This document shows positions 1-9,325 of a stretch of 64,000 nt of DNA, in pieces. The notes under the pieces were generated by a model that saw only the letters and a list, made by a program, of their open reading frames with translations, was not told the origin of the DNA and did not search any database. Within the stretch, counting starts at the first letter, position 1. Every line of letters starts with the position of its first letter. The position numbers and the translations under genes are program-made. Origin of the DNA: Bacteroidota bacterium (GTDB taxonomy: Bacteria; Bacteroidota; Bacteroidia; Chitinophagales; Chitinophagaceae); the NCBI GenBank assembly GCA_018267575.1, contig JAFDYF010000106.1, positions 1 to 64,000 of the forward strand. Reading direction: 5' to 3'.

Positions 1-2
1 AA

Positions 3-30
3 GAAAAAAAAGATATTCAGCTGAATATCT
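3..30 (-). terminator. Putative intrinsic terminator of msrA
   Basis: Bases 11-30 form a perfect 20-bp palindrome (arm AGATATTCAG). On the minus strand it is followed by an uninterrupted run of Ts (As at 3-10 on the plus strand). It lies 33 bp beyond the msrA stop codon, as expected for a Rho-independent terminator. The stem is AT-rich and has no unpaired loop as written, so a real hairpin would lose its central pairs and be modest in strength. Confidence 0.5.
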
Positions 31-62
31 TCGATTTATAACGCAACGCTAGTGTTGAAATA

Positions 63-749
63 TTAATTCTTGCTCTTCAATTTATCCTTGAACACTTTTT
101 CAAACTTCTCCACTTTGGGACGAATCACAAATGTGCAATAAGGTTGTGAACCGTGAAGCCTGTAATAATCCTGGTGATAATTTTCCGCCGCATAGAAATG
201 CGAGAATGGCGTAATCTCAGTAACGATTGGGTTCTCGTATGCTTTACTTTTCTCTAGCTCTGCTTTATAATGTTCGGCCTTTTGCTTTTGTTCCGCGTTG
301 TGATAAAAAATCGCACTACGGTATTGTGTTCCTACATCATTTCCCTGTCGGTTCAATGTGGTTGGGTCATGCGATTCCCAAAAAACTTCCAGCAGTTCAT
401 CGAAGGAAATCACTTTGGGGTCGTACACGATCTGCAGGCATTCCGCATGGCCCGTGTTCCCTGAGCATACTTCTTCATAAGAAGGTTTCACCACCGTGCC
501 GCCCGAGTAGCCGGAAGTCACTTTCAGCACGCCTTTCAATTCTTGGAAAATAGCTTCTGTGCACCAAAAGCAGCCAGTGGCAAATGTCGCTGTGTCGGTC
601 GCCAGTCCAGCTGGGATAATCGTTTCGCTCATATTGTTTTGTTGTGTGTTTGATTGATTGCAAGCCCCTGCAAATAATGACAGTGATGCAAAGAATGCCA
701 ATGCGCCCATCGTTTTCATTTTTAATTGGTGATAAAGATTCTGTTTCAT
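63..749 (-). CDS. msrA: Peptide-methionine (S)-S-oxide reductase MsrA, lipoprotein form
   Basis: MsrA reduces methionine-S-sulfoxide in oxidised proteins. The family signature GCFWCTEAIF is present with its catalytic cysteine, followed by the expected GYSGG, HAE and YRSAIFYH segments through to the C-terminus, so the domain is complete. The N-terminus is a lipoprotein signal (hydrophobic stretch ending LFAGAC), which places the enzyme outside the cytoplasm on a lipid anchor. The start is ambiguous: ATGs at 758, 749 and 719 are in frame. The 719 start gives the most compact signal peptide, while 749 keeps a short extra n-region. The gene is alone on its strand and divergent from the mutS2-type gene. 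The assignment is secure; only the start is not. Confidence 0.93.
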   Translation of the reverse strand: MKQNLYHQLKMKTMGALAFFASLSLFAGACNQSNTQQNNMSETIIPAGLATDTATFATGCFWCTEAIFQELKGVLKVTSGYSGGTVVKPSYEEVCSGNTGHAECLQIVYDPKVISFDELLEVFWESHDPTTLNRQGNDVGTQYRSAIFYHNAEQKQKAEHYKAELEKSKAYENPIVTEITPFSHFYAAENYHQDYYRLHGSQPYCTFVIRPKVEKFEKVFKDKLKSKN

Positions 750-839
750 TGCCTGCAAGTTAGCGGGCTTAAATTACCGCAATTGTAATGAATATGACAA
801 ATGAAAGGGTTTAAATGTTCATTAACATACCGATGGAGG

Positions 840-1215
840 AGGACGGATGGCGATAATCGATGGCAGATGGCCGTTTGCCGATGGCGGGCCCAATTCCAAA
901 TTCCAAATTCCGATAGCGGATGGCCGATGGTCGCCCCTAGTTCCAAATTCACTTTCAACTTCTCAACCATTCAACTTCTCAACTTATTTTGGTTTCCAGC
1001 TTTATTAACTCCAATTAAACATCCTTGCGTCGCACTCTTGTACGCCGCGAATTCTATTGAGCATCTGTTTCATCCCAATGACAATGGCAGTTGGTCGTTG
1101 GCTGATGGCCGACCCAATTCCAAAATCCTAATTCCTAATTCCCAATTCCACTTCAACCACTCTAATGCAAATTCTAACTACAATTTCCCAAACCCCAATT
1201 ACCTTTGCCCCCAAA
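840..1215. repeat. Intergenic block of recurring sequence words
   Basis: This gene-free stretch between msrA and the mutS2-type gene is built from words seen again elsewhere in the window. It has GATGGC-type repeats (about 845-885, 920-935 and 1082-1112), AATTCCAAATTCC-type runs (about 891-912, 940-950 and 1113-1150), TCAACTTCTCAAC runs (about 955-985), and one copy of the 70-bp unit (996-1066) whose relatives lie at 17551, 20408 and 50424. An open frame runs through it into mutS2, but its predicted residues look like translated repeats, so I treat it as non-coding. Confidence 0.7.
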
Positions 1216-1229
1216 ACAGCAAGGACGGA

Positions 1230-3350
1230 ATGAAATTTTTCCCAGAATCGGCATTGGCACAATTGGAATTTGACAAGGTAAAAGCATTGCTTGCAGCCCA
1301 CTGCAAAACTGAATATGCTTCCGAGAAAGCCAATAACCTACGCATTCATACAAGACGAGAATATATAGAACTGGAATTGCAGCAATCCAATGAGTTCAAG
1401 CTGATAGCCCAGAATGCCCAATATTTCCCCAATGATTATGTGCTCAACCTCAATCGGCAATTGAAATTATTGGGAATCCCGGGGGCTGTGCTTGGCAGCG
1501 AAGATTTTTTGGAAATCCGAAAGCTGGCAGAGAATATGAAGAATATCTTCCGTTGGTTTGATAGCGAACGGAAATTAGCTTACCCCGCACTGGCAAAAGT
1601 GATTGCCCATACACACTACGAAAAAGCAATCGTTGCTATGATTGATGAAGTGATGGACGAAGTGGGTATAGTGAAGGATAGTGCCTCTGAAGAATTGGCG
1701 AACATACGCATGAGCCTCTACCGAAAGCGCAATGAACTGCGACGGATGTTCGACCGTATTTTATCAAAACTTGCAAAATCAGGTTATGTAGCTGATATTG
1801 AAGAGGCATTCCTGAATGGTAGAAGAGTGGTGGCCATTTTTGCTGAACACAAGCGGCTGGTAAAAGGCATCCTGCATGGGGAAAGCGATACGAAAAGAAC
1901 TTCATTCATAGAACCGGAAGAAACAACTGGCTTGAACAATGAAGTTTTTTCCTTGGAACATGCAGAAAGCCGGGAAGTACACCGCATCCTCCGTGAACTG
2001 ACGAGCAAACTTTCCGGCTATTCACCACTGTTGACCAATTATCATCAAATATTGGGCGAATACGATTTCATTTATGCCAAGGCAAAACTGGCATTGGACA
2101 TGAACGGGAATTTTCCCTTATTGCACGACAAAGCACATGTACATTTGAAAGAAGCTTACCATCCTCTGTTATATCTGTACAACAAAAAAAACAATAAGCC
2201 TACCATACCTACCCATATCGAGCTGAACGAGAAAAACCGAATCCTCGTTATTTCAGGCCCGAATGCGGGAGGGAAAACAGTGACACTAAAAACGGTGGGT
2301 CTTTTACAACTAATGATACAGAGCGGTTTGCTGATTCCTGTTCATCCCAATTCTGAACTGGGCATTTTTCGTCAGTTGATGATCCATATTGGCGATACAC
2401 AAAGTTTGGAATTTGAGCTTAGCACCTATAGCTCACATCTTACAAACATGAGGCATTTCATGGAAAATGCCAATGGCAAAACACTTTTTTTCATTGACGA
2501 ATTGGGAAGCGGTTCCGACCCCAATCTGGGTGGTGCTTTTGCAGAAGTGATATTGGAAGAATTGGTTCGCAAGCATTCGCTTGGCATTGTGACCACGCAT
2601 TACCTGAACCTGAAAGTGATGGCGAACAAAACCCCAGGCATCATCAATGGTGCCATGGCTTTTGACGAAAAAAATCTTTTGCCACTATATAAACTCATTA
2701 TTGGCAAGCCTGGTTCTTCCTATACTTTTTCGATTGCCGAAAGGATTGGTCTTTCCCCGCACTTGATAAAAAGAGCCAGAACTTTGGTAGATGAAGACCA
2801 TTTTCGTTTGGACAAATTGTTAAACCGCACCGAGCAGGATCTGCAACATATTGATAAGGAAAAAAAGGAACTGCAAAAACTCCTTAAAGAGAATGAACGA
2901 TTGAAAAAAGAGATGGAGGTTTTGATAAACAAGGAAAAGCATCAACAACAAGTGGAGCTATTAAAACAGCAGAACCAAATCTCCGAAGAACGCATTGCCT
3001 ACCTGAAGGATATGGAGCGCAAACTCAAACAAATTATTTTCGACTGGAAAAAAGCAGAAAATAAAAATGAGGTCATCAAACAGATGCAGGCTCTTCTTTT
3101 CAAACAGAAAGAAAAACAGGTAAACGAAAAAGTAAAAAAGAAGTTTGATTTAAAATACACAGAAATAGGTGGTGATGCAAAACCCGGCGATAAAGTGATG
3201 ATGAAAAAAAACCATCAAGTGGGAGTGCTTAAAGAAGTTCGTGGAAAAAAAGCTTTAGTGCAATTAGGTTTGATTGCCATTACCGTTGATTACGCCGATC
3301 TAACAGTAGTTAAAGACAAGCCGGAAGAAGTTGAAAAGTTGAAAAGCTGA
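1230..3350 (+). CDS. mutS2: MutS2-family ATPase (no Smr domain)
   Basis: This 706-residue protein has the MutS-type ATPase core: Walker A GPNAGGKT, Walker B LFFIDELGSGSDP, then TTHYLNLK. A long lysine- and glutamate-rich coiled coil follows (roughly residues 520-640). MutS2 proteins bind branched DNA and suppress recombination, and some act on stalled ribosomes. I place the start at 1230 (MKFFPESALAQLEFDKV) because the AAGGACGG just before it is a plausible ribosome site and because the longer frame upstream is repeat sequence. The protein ends after a small KOW-like segment, with no C-terminal Smr nuclease domain. Its last codons read GTTGAAAAGTTGAAAAG, itself an intergenic word type. Confidence 0.88.
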   Translation: MKFFPESALAQLEFDKVKALLAAHCKTEYASEKANNLRIHTRREYIELELQQSNEFKLIAQNAQYFPNDYVLNLNRQLKLLGIPGAVLGSEDFLEIRKLAENMKNIFRWFDSERKLAYPALAKVIAHTHYEKAIVAMIDEVMDEVGIVKDSASEELANIRMSLYRKRNELRRMFDRILSKLAKSGYVADIEEAFLNGRRVVAIFAEHKRLVKGILHGESDTKRTSFIEPEETTGLNNEVFSLEHAESREVHRILRELTSKLSGYSPLLTNYHQILGEYDFIYAKAKLALDMNGNFPLLHDKAHVHLKEAYHPLLYLYNKKNNKPTIPTHIELNEKNRILVISGPNAGGKTVTLKTVGLLQLMIQSGLLIPVHPNSELGIFRQLMIHIGDTQSLEFELSTYSSHLTNMRHFMENANGKTLFFIDELGSGSDPNLGGAFAEVILEELVRKHSLGIVTTHYLNLKVMANKTPGIINGAMAFDEKNLLPLYKLIIGKPGSSYTFSIAERIGLSPHLIKRARTLVDEDHFRLDKLLNRTEQDLQHIDKEKKELQKLLKENERLKKEMEVLINKEKHQQQVELLKQQNQISEERIAYLKDMERKLKQIIFDWKKAENKNEVIKQMQALLFKQKEKQVNEKVKKKFDLKYTEIGGDAKPGDKVMMKKNHQVGVLKEVRGKKALVQLGLIAITVDYADLTVVKDKPEEVEKLKS

Positions 3351-3391
3351 TAGGTTATTCCCTTACTATCAACCTTTCAATATTCCATCAG

Positions 3392-3790
3392 TTATTCCTG
3401 CACCCAATAATCAACTACCGTAGCTTTATCCAGAAAAGGTTTTAGCAGTTCCACAAAAGCTTTATGATCTGGATGCACCAGATAATCATCACGGTCTTTC
3501 GTGCTCGAAAAGCTCACTAAAAAACAATGCGTTAACCCTTGGTTCAGGTTCTCGGGGCTATTATTGATGCCCCATTCAAATTTCTTGATCAAATTTATTT
3601 TGGTGGCCAATGCCCTAAACCCATCCTCAACGAGCTTTATATCGGCAGGCTTTGCATCGTCTTTGAATTTGAAAAGCACCACATGCCTTAGCCATTGGGT
3701 TCCTGCTTTCGCTTTTGAAGTTTCATTTTGCGCGGTTGCTATACCAATCATTGAAATCCCAATACTAATTAGCATGATTGCTTTTTTCAT
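3392..3790 (-). CDS. Secreted Dabb (stress-responsive alpha/beta barrel) protein
   Basis: The 132-residue protein starts with a signal peptide (MKKAIMLISIGISMIGIATA) and then one dimeric alpha-beta barrel domain. The family pattern is clear: LRHVVLFKFKDDAK at the start, a central FEWGIN, HCFLVSFSS, and a closing HPDHKAFVELLKPFL. Dabb proteins are small dimers of varied or unknown role; the exported Bacteroidota ones have no assigned reaction. The gene lies 25 bp beyond the stop of the DUF3500 gene on the same strand, and the two are probably co-transcribed. Confidence 0.85.
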   Translation of the reverse strand: MKKAIMLISIGISMIGIATAQNETSKAKAGTQWLRHVVLFKFKDDAKPADIKLVEDGFRALATKINLIKKFEWGINNSPENLNQGLTHCFLVSFSSTKDRDDYLVHPDHKAFVELLKPFLDKATVVDYWVQE

Positions 3791-3815
3791 AAAGTTATTA
3801 TTTTAAAGTTTTACT

Positions 3816-4832
3816 TTATTTAGCATGGCTTTGTTTGTAATGTTCCAATAGTTCATCACCGCCAAAATCGTGCTTCAGGTCACGGACAACGGAATGAACA
3901 TGGTTGGCATTGTTCTGGGTATTATCATATTCAATAATCACGGTTGGGCCTTGTACCCGGTAATAAGCTCCCTTCCCAATTACAGGGTCGGTATATCCCG
4001 CCCATGCAAACCGAAGATTTTCAAGACCAGCTGCTGTAATTTCCTTTAGCATGTCATCAGCAAATAGTTTAGTGAAGCGGTGAATATAGAGGTTTATCAA
4101 GCCCAAAAGTTTTTGTTGCTGTTCGGGGTTCAATTCTGAATACAAGATACCTGTAGGGTGTTCAATCATGGCTACCCGGTTTTGAAAAGTGACGATATCT
4201 GCTGGTGCCAGGGTATCGACAATAGCTCTCTTCCTTTGGTCGCTCGACAAAGAGTGCAACATGCCAAAGCCCATTTCTTCTTCATCTTTAAGCACCTGGG
4301 TCCCTTTTTGAGGGCCGGAAAGCACAATGGCAGGGTTGGAACCTAAAAAACCAGGTGTACCCGAAACCAGTTTTTTCTTGTCAAATGAAAAGTTGAAAGA
4401 AACATGATGGCCTTCAAAACGCCAACCCCAAATGGTATTATTTGCCGGAATGCCGAAAATGGAGATATGGTAATTTCCGGCATCACGGAAATGGTCATCC
4501 GGTTTTCTTTGTTCCAAAGCTTTAAGCACATTCTCCAATTGCATGATCTCTTTAGTCTTCTGTAATGCCTCATTTCCCAAGCATGTTTGCAACAAATGGA
4601 AAGCCGCAGCTTTTTCTGCTTCGTTCATTTCATTAAAAGTAATGCCCTTTCGCTCTATTGGTACATAATGGTATTGATAGCGTTCATCCCCATCGAATGG
4701 GAAAAGGGCTTTTGATTTTTGATCTGCGTTTAGCAAACCAATAAAATCCTTGGCTGCTTTTACAGATTCCTGAGCAGAAATTATAACTGGGCATAAAAGG
4801 CACGAAAAAATGATTATAAACAGTGTTTTCAT
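3816..4832 (-). CDS. Secreted DUF3500 protein
   Basis: This is an exported protein of about 338 residues. The start at 4832 gives a clean signal peptide (MKTLFIIIFSCLLCPVIISA); an in-frame ATG at 4877 would only add a poor leader. DUF3500 features are visible: a YHYVPIERKGITF segment, the WGWRFEGHHVSFNFSF stretch, GTPGFLGSNPA, and a late RFAWAGYTDP followed by an IEYDNTQ-H-H pattern. The function of DUF3500 is not established. The conserved histidines and acidic residues would suit metal binding, but that is inference. Upstream of the Dabb gene, same direction. Confidence 0.8.
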   Translation of the reverse strand: MKTLFIIIFSCLLCPVIISAQESVKAAKDFIGLLNADQKSKALFPFDGDERYQYHYVPIERKGITFNEMNEAEKAAAFHLLQTCLGNEALQKTKEIMQLENVLKALEQRKPDDHFRDAGNYHISIFGIPANNTIWGWRFEGHHVSFNFSFDKKKLVSGTPGFLGSNPAIVLSGPQKGTQVLKDEEEMGFGMLHSLSSDQRKRAIVDTLAPADIVTFQNRVAMIEHPTGILYSELNPEQQQKLLGLINLYIHRFTKLFADDMLKEITAAGLENLRFAWAGYTDPVIGKGAYYRVQGPTVIIEYDNTQNNANHVHSVVRDLKHDFGGDELLEHYKQSHAK

Positions 4833-4990
4833 CAGTATTTTTTTTAAATATATGACTATAAATCGAGAAGGAGTCAATCCTTAAATATTTGTTCATTTAC
4901 GGGCAAATGATTAGTCGTGCCTACAATATGAAAACACTAACAACGTTTGCTTTGGTTAAGCCAATATGTGGCATTAACCAATCCTCAATC

Positions 4991-5998
4991 ATGAGACCAA
5001 TTATCCTTGCCATATTTGTACTCTCAATGCCTTCCTGCAAAAAGAACCAAGCCCCTATCCCATTTTCAGGAAATGAGCAATGGGCTGTTTCAATTAACAA
5101 AATCTATAATTATAAAAACCCTGTTCAGTTAATTGGCACCAACGCTTTACACGTGTTTTCTGCTGGAGGTATCGATATGAACAACTGGCATTTGGATATT
5201 GCTAGAGAATTTGTGGGCAATATGGAACAACAACCAATTATGGGAAATGTATTGTTTGATAGCAATGGCACTTATTTGTACCCATTACAAACCATTGTGG
5301 ATAGTAATCGGGCGAACAATCGGATAACGATCCTATGCCCCTTTGGTTGGAATGGCAAGTCTTCTACCGTTTTCAGCGGGTTGATGCCCACACAAACTTA
5401 TTGGTGGAAGGATTATAAATCGAAAATGGCCGAATGGGCCGCTCAATTCGCCAACCAGCCCGATGTGTGGATAGAGGTTTGGAACGAACCGTATCGTTAT
5501 GACCGAAGCGATGGATATACCGATGATATTTGGACTAGCGATATGAACAGCATGGTCAGTATTATCCGTAACGCCGGAAACCAAAATATTGTGCTAGTTC
5601 CCTGCGCTGAGCAGGGACAAGATGAAACTGTATTGAACAATAAGGGCAATTCCTTTTTGACGGGCAAAAGCAATATCCTCTTTGATATACATGCCTATGA
5701 GAAATGGTTATTGGTGCCTACCCCGGCAATGAGCAGCCGCTTGGCTCAATTACAACAGAATAAACTGCCCATACTATTTGGGGAAACTGCGCCCATGAAT
5801 GCGGGAACGCTCATGAATCCTGCCCCACTCCTTGATTCAATTTATAATAGAGGCATTTCCGTGTGTGCATGGGTGTGGAAATACGATAGCACCGACCAAG
5901 ATGCTTTGCTTACTACTCAAGGCCAACCCAATAATACCAACAACCATAATTGGGGAAGTATTTTCCAATTGCTTTGTTTGTCGCCGAGGAAACCATGA
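4991..5998 (+). CDS. Glycoside hydrolase family 5-like lipoprotein (cellulase fold)
   Basis: The protein has a (beta/alpha)8 clan-A glycosidase pattern. VWIEVWNEPYRYD carries the acid/base glutamate in the NEP motif, FDIHAYEKW follows, and ILFGETAP carries the probable nucleophile glutamate. I choose the start at 4991 because it gives a lipoprotein signal (MRPIILAIFVLSMPSC, Cys18); the longer frame from 4889 puts this signal 34 residues in. It is therefore likely surface- or periplasm-anchored and active on a beta-linked glucan or mannan, substrate unknown. At 335 residues it is a single catalytic domain without a binding module. Confidence 0.8.
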   Translation: MRPIILAIFVLSMPSCKKNQAPIPFSGNEQWAVSINKIYNYKNPVQLIGTNALHVFSAGGIDMNNWHLDIAREFVGNMEQQPIMGNVLFDSNGTYLYPLQTIVDSNRANNRITILCPFGWNGKSSTVFSGLMPTQTYWWKDYKSKMAEWAAQFANQPDVWIEVWNEPYRYDRSDGYTDDIWTSDMNSMVSIIRNAGNQNIVLVPCAEQGQDETVLNNKGNSFLTGKSNILFDIHAYEKWLLVPTPAMSSRLAQLQQNKLPILFGETAPMNAGTLMNPAPLLDSIYNRGISVCAWVWKYDSTDQDALLTTQGQPNNTNNHNWGSIFQLLCLSPRKP

Positions 5999-5999
5999 G

Positions 6000-6252
6000 T
6001 GGCGGGAAGTTGAAGGTTGAGAAGTTGAAAGGAATTGGGAATTGGGAATTAGGAATTAGTGCAAAATTTGGAGAAATTGAAATGTTGGGAACCTGTGTTC
6101 AGCATTAAGCATTCCGCATTTAGCCCTCTACCTTAAACCCTTTCCCTCATAATAAAATTATTGTTTCACGCAGAGACGCAGAGGGAAATTACTAGTTGAA
6201 GAGGAATTAGAAATCAGGTCGGCAAACAGCCATCGACCATCCGCCAACGATA
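6000..6252. repeat. Intergenic block of recurring sequence words
   Basis: This is the spacer between convergent genes. It holds GTTGAGAAGTTGAAAGG and GAATTGGGAATTAGGAATT runs (6010-6060), a GTTCAGCATTAAGCATTCC segment (about 6097-6115), a TTTCACGCAGAGACGCAGAG word (6164-6183), and CATCGACCATCCGCC (about 6232-6246), the reverse complement of the GATGG words near 0.9 kb. I see no gene in it. The same word types recur near 1, 17.4, 20.3 and 50.6 kb. Confidence 0.65.
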
Positions 6253-6260
6253 CTTGGGAA

Positions 6261-6291
6261 ACTTTTCCAAAGTTTGAAACTTTGGAAAAGT
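6261..6291. terminator. Near-perfect inverted repeat between convergent genes
   Basis: The arms ACTTTTCCAAAGTTT and AAACTTTGGAAAAGT are perfectly complementary over 15 bp, around a single G. It sits 7 bp beyond the DUF1080 stop and about 260 bp beyond the GH5-like stop, so it could end transcription in either direction. A similar stem (CAAAGTTT/AAACTTTG) occurs beside htpG at 48487, so this may also be a dispersed element. Confidence 0.5.
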
Positions 6292-6297
6292 GGTAAA

Positions 6298-7266
6298 CTA
6301 TTTTGCTGGGGTAATCATAATATTCCTAAACTCGATTGGACCATGATCACCTTGCAATAAGATGGGGCCTGGCTCTCCTTCCCTGCTATTGAGCGCACCA
6401 CCAGTAATACCTGGGATGTTTTGTTTGCAGATCACTTCCTTTCCATTGAAAATAACTGTCACCAATCTTCCTACCAAAGTGATATCATAAGTCTGCCATT
6501 CGCCTGCTGGTTTTGCAGCATTTTGGTTAGGGATCAAAAAACCATACACAGCACTGATATAATCAACCGCAGGTTCCATACCATAGTTGTCCTCAATCTG
6601 CACTTCATAACGACCGCGCAAGTACACTCCACTATTACTGCCAGCAGGAAGACGAAATTCAATGTGCAGCTTAAAATCCTTAAAAGTTTTATCGGTCATG
6701 ATATTTTCACCTGAATGTGGGCTTTTCAATATTCCATTCACCGCCTGCCATTGGTTTTCTTTTTCGCCCTCTGTATGCCAGCCCTTCAGGTCTTTTCCAT
6801 TGAACAATTTAATGGGTGTGCCCCACACTGGTGCTTTATCTCTTTTCAACAAAGGAGCCCGCACGGCTGACCAATTATAAGTTTGACCATCACTGCTGGT
6901 AAGAGTACCGGACAAACTATCATTCCCAATCAATGTGGCCTGTATCAACAGATCCTTATCACCAGCCTCCCATTGGTGTGGGATACTAAAACTCATGTTG
7001 CCATCATTAAAGTTCACTTTTGAAATTGGGCGGGCAGAACCACCTTCGCCTACAAAACGACCAACAAGTGTATTGGTTCCCGAATGCACCACTTCAAGCC
7101 AAGAAGGTACTTGCCGACCCGATTTATCGATGGTAATATCCCAACGACCTACAATGGGAGGATCGCCCATTTTCTGGGACGGGGCAAAACCTGCTTTTAC
7201 CAAAGGAGAAAGAGCTAGCAGAAACACGGACAATACGAGGAGCTTGCAAGAAATCGAGGATCTCAT
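6298..7266 (-). CDS. Secreted DUF1080 protein (3-keto-disaccharide hydrolase type)
   Basis: The start at 7266 gives a signal peptide (MRSSISCKLLVLSVFLLALSPLVKAG); the longer frame only adds an unlikely leader. An N-terminal lipocalin-like half (GRWDITIDKSGRQVPSW onward) is followed by a canonical DUF1080 domain from about residue 160: LFNGKDLKGWHTEG, a DFKLHIEFRLP core, SNSGVYLRGRYEVQIED, and the closing IEFRNI. The fold is concanavalin-like. Some family members hydrolyse 3-keto-glycosides, which fits the Gfo/Idh-type oxidoreductases common in the same genomes. The reaction of this protein is not proven. Confidence 0.85.
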   Translation of the reverse strand: MRSSISCKLLVLSVFLLALSPLVKAGFAPSQKMGDPPIVGRWDITIDKSGRQVPSWLEVVHSGTNTLVGRFVGEGGSARPISKVNFNDGNMSFSIPHQWEAGDKDLLIQATLIGNDSLSGTLTSSDGQTYNWSAVRAPLLKRDKAPVWGTPIKLFNGKDLKGWHTEGEKENQWQAVNGILKSPHSGENIMTDKTFKDFKLHIEFRLPAGSNSGVYLRGRYEVQIEDNYGMEPAVDYISAVYGFLIPNQNAAKPAGEWQTYDITLVGRLVTVIFNGKEVICKQNIPGITGGALNSREGEPGPILLQGDHGPIEFRNIMITPAK

Positions 7267-7501
7267 TTTTATATTTTTTTTAAAAATTAGATGTACAAGA
7301 TAGTTATTCATAGGCATATTATTTCTAGTTATGGCTTTTCTAATATTGTGTTGCACTGCATGTCCTTTCATTAAAATCTATTTGGCAAATCCTTTTAAAA
7401 CAGCACGAGCGTCAACAAAAGACCAAAATCTAGACTCTTTTGATCATTATTTTCATCCTCATCCTATTCCCTCCATTACAAACAAATAGGATTACCCAAA
7501 A

Positions 7502-8920
7502 TTATAAGGCCGTATTAATTTCCACGTGGGCTGAATGTTGCAGACCAGTTTTTTGCAAGGCCTTATAGCCCCCTTTGATATTGACTATATGATGGAAGCC
7601 ACGAGATTTTAAAATAGAAGAAGCAATCAGCGAACGATAGCCCCCAGCACAATGGATATAATAGGTCTCGGCAATATCCAGCATGCCTATATTCTTATTG
7701 ATAAAGTCGAGTGGAAAGTTTTCTGCCCCTATGAGGTGCTCCGTTTCATATTCGCTATGCCTTCGAATATCAAGCAACGAAGGCTTTATATGCTCATTAA
7801 ATTCGGTGGCGAAATCTTCGGCTGATATTTCATTGATGGTATCCGTATCGCCGCCCGCAGCCAACCAAGCGGCAAGACCGCCTTTTAGGTATCCCTGCAC
7901 ATTATCATAACCAACCCGAGCCAATCGGGTAATCACTTCTTCTTCTTTGCCTTCTTCCGCAACAATCAATATTGGCTGGTCCAGTTCGGTTACCAATGTT
8001 CCCACCCATGGTGCAAAGCTATCATCTACGCCAATAAATATAGACCCAGGTATAAACTGCCAAGCAAAAAGTTCCTTGGGGCGGGTATCGATGACCAATG
8101 CGTTGGTCGACTGCCAAACTTGTTTAAAGGTTTCCACGTCCAACGGCTTCATGCCATGAGCCAACACTTCATCCAAACCACTGCTACCCTTTAGGTTTAG
8201 GAGCACATTGGCAGGAAAATATTGAGGTGGCTCAACGAGCCCGTCCAATAATGCTTTGATAAATTCTTCCTTGCCCATGCCAGCACCTAGGGCATAATTG
8301 AATTTTTTCTGTTTACCGATGGTTGATACCGTTTCTTTATCAATCTTTTTACCACAAGCGCTACCAGCCCCATGCCCCGGATAAACCAGTACCTCATCAT
8401 CAAGGGTCATAATTTTATTGCGAAGCGAATCGTATAGGTGTCCGGCCAATAATTCAGGTGTCACTTCTGCCTTGAGTTTTTGTACCAAATCGGGCCGACC
8501 TACATCTCCAATAAACAAGGTATCGCCAGTGAACACGGCATAATCCTTTCCTTGCTCATCTATTAGCAAATAGGTTACTGATTCCATGGTATGACCTGGG
8601 GTATGAAGTACTTTAATCTTTACATCCCCAAGTTTGAGTATCTCGCCATCCTTCGCAATATGCGCATCAAAAGCAGGAGTAGCCGTTGGACCAAAAACAA
8701 TGGTCGCACCGGTTTTCTTGGCAAGATCCACATGACCCGAAACAAAGTCGGCATGGAAATGCGTTTCCAGCACCCATTTGATTTTGGCATGGTCGAGCTC
8801 AGCTCTTTGTATATATGGTTTTGACTCACGTAACGGATCAATGATCGCGGCTTCCCCCTTGCTCTCGATATAATAAGCTGCTTCAGCCAAGCAGCCAGTA
8901 TAAATCTGTTCTAGTTTCAT
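7502..8920 (-). CDS. Metallo-beta-lactamase fold protein with two rhodanese domains
   Basis: This 472-residue protein matches the persulfide dioxygenase-like architecture. The N-terminal metallo-hydrolase (residues 1-250) has THFHADFVSGH, HTPGHTMES, TGDTLFIGDVGRPD and YPGHG. Two rhodanese domains follow. In the first, the loop that should hold the catalytic cysteine reads IVAEEGKEEE and has none. In the second, it reads IHCAGGYRS with the cysteine in place. Proteins of this type handle glutathione or protein persulfides in sulfide detoxification. The start at 8920 (MKLEQIYTG) is typical for the family; an in-frame ATG at 8968 would add 16 residues. Confidence 0.9.
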   Translation of the reverse strand: MKLEQIYTGCLAEAAYYIESKGEAAIIDPLRESKPYIQRAELDHAKIKWVLETHFHADFVSGHVDLAKKTGATIVFGPTATPAFDAHIAKDGEILKLGDVKIKVLHTPGHTMESVTYLLIDEQGKDYAVFTGDTLFIGDVGRPDLVQKLKAEVTPELLAGHLYDSLRNKIMTLDDEVLVYPGHGAGSACGKKIDKETVSTIGKQKKFNYALGAGMGKEEFIKALLDGLVEPPQYFPANVLLNLKGSSGLDEVLAHGMKPLDVETFKQVWQSTNALVIDTRPKELFAWQFIPGSIFIGVDDSFAPWVGTLVTELDQPILIVAEEGKEEEVITRLARVGYDNVQGYLKGGLAAWLAAGGDTDTINEISAEDFATEFNEHIKPSLLDIRRHSEYETEHLIGAENFPLDFINKNIGMLDIAETYYIHCAGGYRSLIASSILKSRGFHHIVNIKGGYKALQKTGLQHSAHVEINTAL

Positions 8921-9325
8921 ATAGCAATCATTTAGTAAAAAAATAGGATGGTAAAGTTCGCAAAGCAAACCCTACAAAACAACAATTGATCAATACCATT
9001 AAAATTTAACCAAATTTCTGATAATGGATGTAACCGAACGATGACAAAGGTCAGTTGGGCGCACGGGTATTGTCATTCATTTCTAAAGATATTTTCCAGT
9101 GCATAAAAATAACATGCCATTAATGAGTAAGAATTTCTTTAATTATCTTTCGTCAATTACAAAATCCTGGCATCAAAACACAAATGAAATCGGCATCGCC
9201 GCGCTATAATAGAGCAACCAAGCTTATTTTTGTCATAATAATTTACAAGCATCATACAAACCATCACCCATAGCCAAATTAAATAACCCAAAACCAGCAT
9301 AGCAAAACCAAAACCCAATACAAAC
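8921..9325. other. Spacer with no recognised gene
   Basis: This stretch of about 400 bp separates the divergent hydrolase and methyltransferase genes. It must contain the promoters of both, but no convincing TTTG-N19-TAnnTTTG pair stood out. Short open frames here lack family signatures. No repeat words were seen. Confidence 0.4.

Noticed and set aside
801..1229. N-terminal extension of the MutS2 frame
   Set aside because: The extra 143 residues are translated repeat words, and the family start with a plausible ribosome site lies at 1230.
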